Below, one piece after another: positions 48,179 through 51,361 of a stretch of DNA of 51,361 nt; position 1 is the stretch's first letter, and each line of letters opens with the position of its first letter. The notes beneath the pieces were generated by a model, which had not been told where the DNA came from, searched no databases, and saw nothing but the letters and a program-made list of their open reading frames with translations. The stretch lies in contig NZ_NWVL01000059.1 in assembly GCF_002382885.1 (NCBI RefSeq), forward strand, positions 1 through 51,361, given 5' to 3'. Made by a program: the position numbers and the translations under genes. Source of the stretch: Streptomyces sp. WZ.A104. GTDB taxonomy: Bacteria; Actinomycetota; Actinomycetes; Streptomycetales; Streptomycetaceae.

Positions 48179-48202
48179 CCGTACGGCTCGCACACACCCG
48201 GG

Positions 48203-48247
48203 CGCGGGCCCGGTGTCCGGCACAGGGGAGCGGACACCGGGCCCGCG
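48203..48247 (+). terminator. Hairpin terminator
   Basis: 17-bp perfect arms (48203-48219, 48231-48247) with an 11-nt loop, 24 bp after the membrane partner gene. Confidence 0.88.
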
Positions 48248-48266
48248 ACCGTGGGCCTCCGGCGAG

Positions 48267-48298
48267 GCCCCTGGCCGTGGACGTCCGCTGCCAGGGGC
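48267..48298. promoter_or_regulatory. Second inverted repeat before coaA
   Basis: GCCCCTGGC (48267-48275) and GCCAGGGGC (48290-48298) with a 14-nt loop, 68 bp before the coaA start. It may be a second terminator or part of the coaA control region. Confidence 0.45.
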
Positions 48299-48365
48299 AC
48301 CGCCCCGACACCCACGTGACCGACCCCACCCCCCGCTCCGTTCGAACTCCCGCAACAATGAACGT

Positions 48366-49361
48366 GTGATCACTTCGCCCGCACGGAGCCCGCAGCGTCG
48401 CACCGAGCATGCGCCGACCCCCTACGTCGACCTCTCGCGCGACGAGTGGAGCGCCCTGCGGGACAAGACCCCGCTGCCGCTGACCGCCGACGAGGTGGAG
48501 CGGCTGCGGGGTCTCGGTGACGTCATCGACCTGGACGAGGTGCGGGACGTCTACCTGCCGCTCTCCCGGCTCCTCAACCTGTACGTCCAGGCCACCTCCG
48601 GGCTGCGCGGCGCGCTGAACACCTTCCTCGGGGACGCCGGGAACGGGCACGGGGAGCAGCGCGGCACCCCGTTCGTCATAGGGGTCGCGGGCAGTGTCGC
48701 CGTGGGCAAGTCCACCAGCGCCCGTATCCTCCAGGCGCTGCTGGCCCGCTGGCCGGAGCACCCTCGTGTGGAGCTGGTGACCACGGACGGGTTCCTGCTG
48801 CCGATGAAGGAGCTGCGGGCGCGCGGGCTGACCTCGCGCAAGGGGTTCCCGGAGTCGTACGACCGGCGGGCGCTGACCCGGTTCGTCGCGGACATCAAGG
48901 CGGGCAAGGACGAGGTGACCGCGCCCGTCTACTCACACCTGATCTACGACATCGTTCCCGGCGAGCGGCTCACCGTCCGCCGCCCGGACATCCTCATCGT
49001 GGAGGGGCTCAACGTCCTCCAGCCCGCCCTGCCGGGCCGGGACGGGCGCACCAGGGTCGGGCTGGCGGACTACTTCGACTTCAGCGTGTACGTGGACGCG
49101 CGCGCCGACGACATCGAGAACTGGTACCTCAGCCGCTTCCGCAAGCTGCGCGCCACGGCGTTCCAGGACCCGTCCTCGTACTTCCGCAAGTACACCCAGG
49201 TCTCCGAGGAGGAGGCGCTGGAGTACGCGCGCACCATGTGGCGGACCATCAACAAGCCGAACCTGCTGGAGAACGTGGCTCCGACGCGCGGCCGTGCCAC
49301 CCTGGTCCTCCGCAAGGGGCCGGACCACAAGGTCCAGAGGCTCTCCCTGCGCAAGCTCTGA
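48366..49361 (+). CDS. coaA: Type I pantothenate kinase
   Basis: This 331-aa kinase catalyses the first step of coenzyme A synthesis. It has YVDLSRDEWSALRDKTPLPLT at the N-terminus, the P-loop GVAGSVAVGKSTSA, VTTDGFLLP, KGFPESYDRRALTRFV, and VEGLNVLQ, DFSVYVDA, then NWYLSRF and LLENVAPTRGRATLVLRKGPDHKV at the end. All are CoaA signatures, and length is normal. The GTG at 48366 fits the family N-terminus. No ribosome site is visible, so a leaderless or structured leader is possible. Confidence 0.96.
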   Translation: MITSPARSPQRRTEHAPTPYVDLSRDEWSALRDKTPLPLTADEVERLRGLGDVIDLDEVRDVYLPLSRLLNLYVQATSGLRGALNTFLGDAGNGHGEQRGTPFVIGVAGSVAVGKSTSARILQALLARWPEHPRVELVTTDGFLLPMKELRARGLTSRKGFPESYDRRALTRFVADIKAGKDEVTAPVYSHLIYDIVPGERLTVRRPDILIVEGLNVLQPALPGRDGRTRVGLADYFDFSVYVDARADDIENWYLSRFRKLRATAFQDPSSYFRKYTQVSEEEALEYARTMWRTINKPNLLENVAPTRGRATLVLRKGPDHKVQRLSLRKL

Positions 49362-49402
49362 CCGGCTCTCGTACCACCGACCGGGTCGCGTACGCCGGCC
49401 CT

Positions 49403-49436
49403 CTGTCGTACACCGACCCGCTGTCGTACACCGACC
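49403..49436. repeat. Direct repeat downstream of coaA
   Basis: CTGTCGTACACCGACC occurs at 49403-49418 and 49421-49436, an 18-bp period, with a diverged third unit just before. It lies in the 134-bp gap between convergent coaA and kinase genes and is not an obvious terminator. Confidence 0.8.
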
Positions 49437-49495
49437 GGGCCGCGCAGGCCGACCGGGGCACGGCCGGACGCGCCGCAGCGGAGCACCGGACGTGC

Positions 49496-51361
49496 TCAGC
49501 TGTCCCCGAGTCCTCCGATGTAGCGGAAGCGGCCCTCCTCCACGCGGATGAGGAACGCGTTGTCCTCCTGCACCGGCGCCGCGGAGCCTTCCCGGAAGGT
49601 GAACGTCTTCGACACGCCACGGTGGGAGGTCCGGGGCAGCCGGCGGGCCAGGGCGCGGCGCTCGACGCTCTCCTCGCCGAGCGCGCGCACGGCCTGAGCG
49701 ATCAGGTGGACCGTGTCGAACGCCTCGGCTGCGTAGAGGGCAGGCGGGTCACCGTAACGCTCCTGGTGAGCCGCGGTGAAGTCCCGGGCCTCGGGCTTGC
49801 CGGTCGCGTCGACGACGGCCGAGCCCAGTACCCATCCCTCGGCGGCCGCTCCGGCCTGCTCGGGGAACCCGGGGTCGACCAGCGCCTGTGTGCCGAGCCT
49901 GGCCCCGGTGAATCCCCGCTGCCGCAGCGCGCGGGCGAACCGGGCGCCCCTGGCCCGACGGCCACCGAACACCAGTGCGTCGACCCCGTCGTCGAGGAGC
50001 TTTCCGACCAGGGGGCCGAAGTCCTCGGTGCTCGTCTCGGCGGTGTGCCGTACCAGTTCGTGTCCGCCGGACTCCATACCGCGGTGGATGCCCTGGAGGA
50101 CATCCCAGGAGTCGTCACCTGCGGCCTCGTCGTGAACCAGTGCGGTCCGCCGGGCGCCGACCTCGCCGACCAGGTGGGCGATCAGCACCAGTGCCGCCTC
50201 CGCGTCCGTGGCGCGGGTCCGCAGATACGCGGTGTGCTCGGTGGACGACACCTCTGTGGTGCCCACCGAGACGGATACCAGGGGGAGCTGGGCGGCGCTG
50301 TAGGTGCCGACGGCCGCTTTGCAGGTGGTGCCGGTGGTCGGACCGACCACGGCGAGGACCGAGCGGGCGGCGGTCAGCTCCTCGGCCACCTCCACGGCCC
50401 GCGCGGGGTCTCCGGCATCGTCACGGACGGTCAGCGCCAGAGTGAAGGGGCGGTCGGGGCCCGCGTTGAACTGTTCGACCGCGAGCCGGGCGCCCCGTTC
50501 CTGAGCCTTGCCGGTGGCGGCGTCCGGCCCGGAGAGGTCGGCGTGCACGGCGATCGTGTGGCGCGGGGCGACCCGCGACTGCCCATGGCCGGTGTCACGC
50601 TGGTCCACGAGGCCGCGCCAGAGGGCGATTCCCCCGGCCGCCAGCACCGCGCCGCCCGCCGAGGCGACGGTCAGGAAGCGCCGACGGGTCGGGGTGGCGG
50701 GGGCGGGCCGCTCCGGCGGGGCGGAGTGTTCGGGGGCGGGGTGTTCGGGGGTGGCGGCCGGGCCGGATGGGGGGTCTCCCGGCTGCGGCGTCCCGGTGGC
50801 AGTGGGGTCGCCCTTCTTCGGCCGGGAGATCTCCGTCGGCGGGATTCCCGGAAGGTCGAGCATCGCCGCCGCACGGGCGGTGACCAGCCGGAGAACCGGC
50901 TCCGGGAGCCATCCGGGGCCCGGAGCCGACGGCTCGCCCGGGAGGAGACGACTCCGCAGCCCGGCGGCGTCGGGGCGCTGCTCGGGGTCCTTGGCCAGGC
51001 ACTCCTCCAGTAGGGGGCGCAGCTCCTGCGGCACCCCGTCGAGGTCCGGCGCGTCGTGCACCGTGCGGTACAGCAGCACTGCCGGGGGGCCCGAGCCGAA
51101 GGGCCGCCGTCCGGTCGCCGCGTAGGCCAGGACGCAGCCCAGCGAGAAGACGTCACTGGGCGGGCCGATCCGCGGGCCCTGGGCACGCGCCTGCTCGGGG
51201 GAGAGGAAGCCCGGCGACCCGACCACCACGTTGTGGGCCGTCAGCGCGGTGTCGTCGAGCGCACGAGCGATACCGAAATCGATCAACCGCGGCCCGTCCA
51301 ACGCCAACAAAATGTTCGCCGGCTTCACATCACGATGCACCAACCCCGCACCATGCACCGC
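49496..51361 (-). CDS. Ser/Thr protein kinase fused to a periplasmic ligand-binding domain; 5' end outside window
   Basis: The frame is open to the window edge; the N-lobe with the ATP lysine is missing. Visible kinase parts are the HRD motif LVHRDVKPANILL, the DFG motif LIDFGIA, a GFLSPEQARA activation segment, and DVFSLGCVLAYAATG, so it appears active. A Pro-rich linker (about 165-228 of the visible protein) precedes a twin-arginine-like or anchor helix (RRRFLTVASAGGAVLAAGGIAL). Then comes a full type I periplasmic-binding-protein domain of the leucine-binding family (IAVHADLSGPDAATGKAQERGARLAVEQFN; AVVGPTTGTTCKAAVG; ALYAAEAFDTVHLIAQAVRA). This suggests a receptor kinase that senses a small solute outside the cell. 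Confidence 0.92.
   Translation of the reverse strand, partial: AVHGAGLVHRDVKPANILLALDGPRLIDFGIARALDDTALTAHNVVVGSPGFLSPEQARAQGPRIGPPSDVFSLGCVLAYAATGRRPFGSGPPAVLLYRTVHDAPDLDGVPQELRPLLEECLAKDPEQRPDAAGLRSRLLPGEPSAPGPGWLPEPVLRLVTARAAAMLDLPGIPPTEISRPKKGDPTATGTPQPGDPPSGPAATPEHPAPEHSAPPERPAPATPTRRRFLTVASAGGAVLAAGGIALWRGLVDQRDTGHGQSRVAPRHTIAVHADLSGPDAATGKAQERGARLAVEQFNAGPDRPFTLALTVRDDAGDPARAVEVAEELTAARSVLAVVGPTTGTTCKAAVGTYSAAQLPLVSVSVGTTEVSSTEHTAYLRTRATDAEAALVLIAHLVGEVGARRTALVHDEAAGDDSWDVLQGIHRGMESGGHELVRHTAETSTEDFGPLVGKLLDDGVDALVFGGRRARGARFARALRQRGFTGARLGTQALVDPGFPEQAGAAAEGWVLGSAVVDATGKPEARDFTAAHQERYGDPPALYAAEAFDTVHLIAQAVRALGEESVERRALARRLPRTSHRGVSKTFTFREGSAAPVQEDNAFLIRVEEGRFRYIGGLGDS

Noticed and set aside
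1..51361. CRISPR array, tRNA or rRNA genes, prophage
   Set aside because: No regularly spaced repeats, no tRNA cloverleaf or rRNA sequence, and no phage structural genes were recognised.

Overview
The window is a stretch of Streptomyces chromosome. GC is very high, almost every codon ends in G or C, and the gene order is the conserved Streptomyces core neighbourhood: guaB, shbA, bldM, whiD, groES/groEL1, tsaB-rimI-tsaD, alr, nnr, acpS and glmS. Species was not determined. Gene names rest on protein motifs and on remembered synteny; no database was searched.

Layout. 1-4.5 kb holds two serine/threonine-kinase-type proteins: the 3'-truncated one at the window edge has lost its catalytic residues, the other is intact with a membrane anchor. 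4.9-9 kb holds glpD, a nucleotide-sugar-dehydrogenase-like protein with a degenerate active site, and a small membrane protein. 9-14.1 kb is purine synthesis and development: guaB3-type protein, guaB, the sigma factor gene shbA, bldM and whiD, with a sigma-BldN-like promoter and several inverted repeats in the 450-bp bldM/whiD gap. 14.2-18.6 kb holds a LysR regulator, a MOSC protein, a PQQ-type beta-propeller protein and an SDR oxidoreductase. 18.6-20.9 kb is groES-groEL1 under two CIRCE operators. 21-24.8 kb holds a lipoprotein deacetylase, a THUMP-like methyltransferase, a membrane protein and a PhnB-like protein.

25-36 kb is a mostly minus-strand housekeeping block with 4-bp stop/start overlaps: tsaB>rimI>tsaD>small protein (tRNA t6A synthesis, protein acetylation) and alr>hydrolase>tsaE, then DUF488, nnr, acpS and glmS (cell wall and acyl carrier protein supply). 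Between tsaB and tsaE sit a degenerate L,D-transpeptidase-like exported protein and a 69-residue Ala-rich protein behind a perfect 18-bp palindrome.

36-48 kb looks accessory: an intact vapBC pair beside glmS, an ECF42-type sigma factor with its DGPF/YCII partner, a truncated transposase, a TetR/MFS pair, gene fragments, and a second vapBC pair in which toxin and antitoxin each carry one in-frame stop. It continues with an HTH/zinc-ribbon protein, an anti-sigma-like ATPase with XRE and DUF397 partners, a VOC protein, and a sigma factor with a membrane partner. The core resumes with coaA. The window ends inside a kinase fused to a periplasmic-binding-protein sensor.

The main theme worth following is that three separate enzyme families here (kinase, nucleotide-sugar dehydrogenase, L,D-transpeptidase) keep their fold motifs but have lost catalytic residues, in a locus dense with developmental and cell-wall genes.
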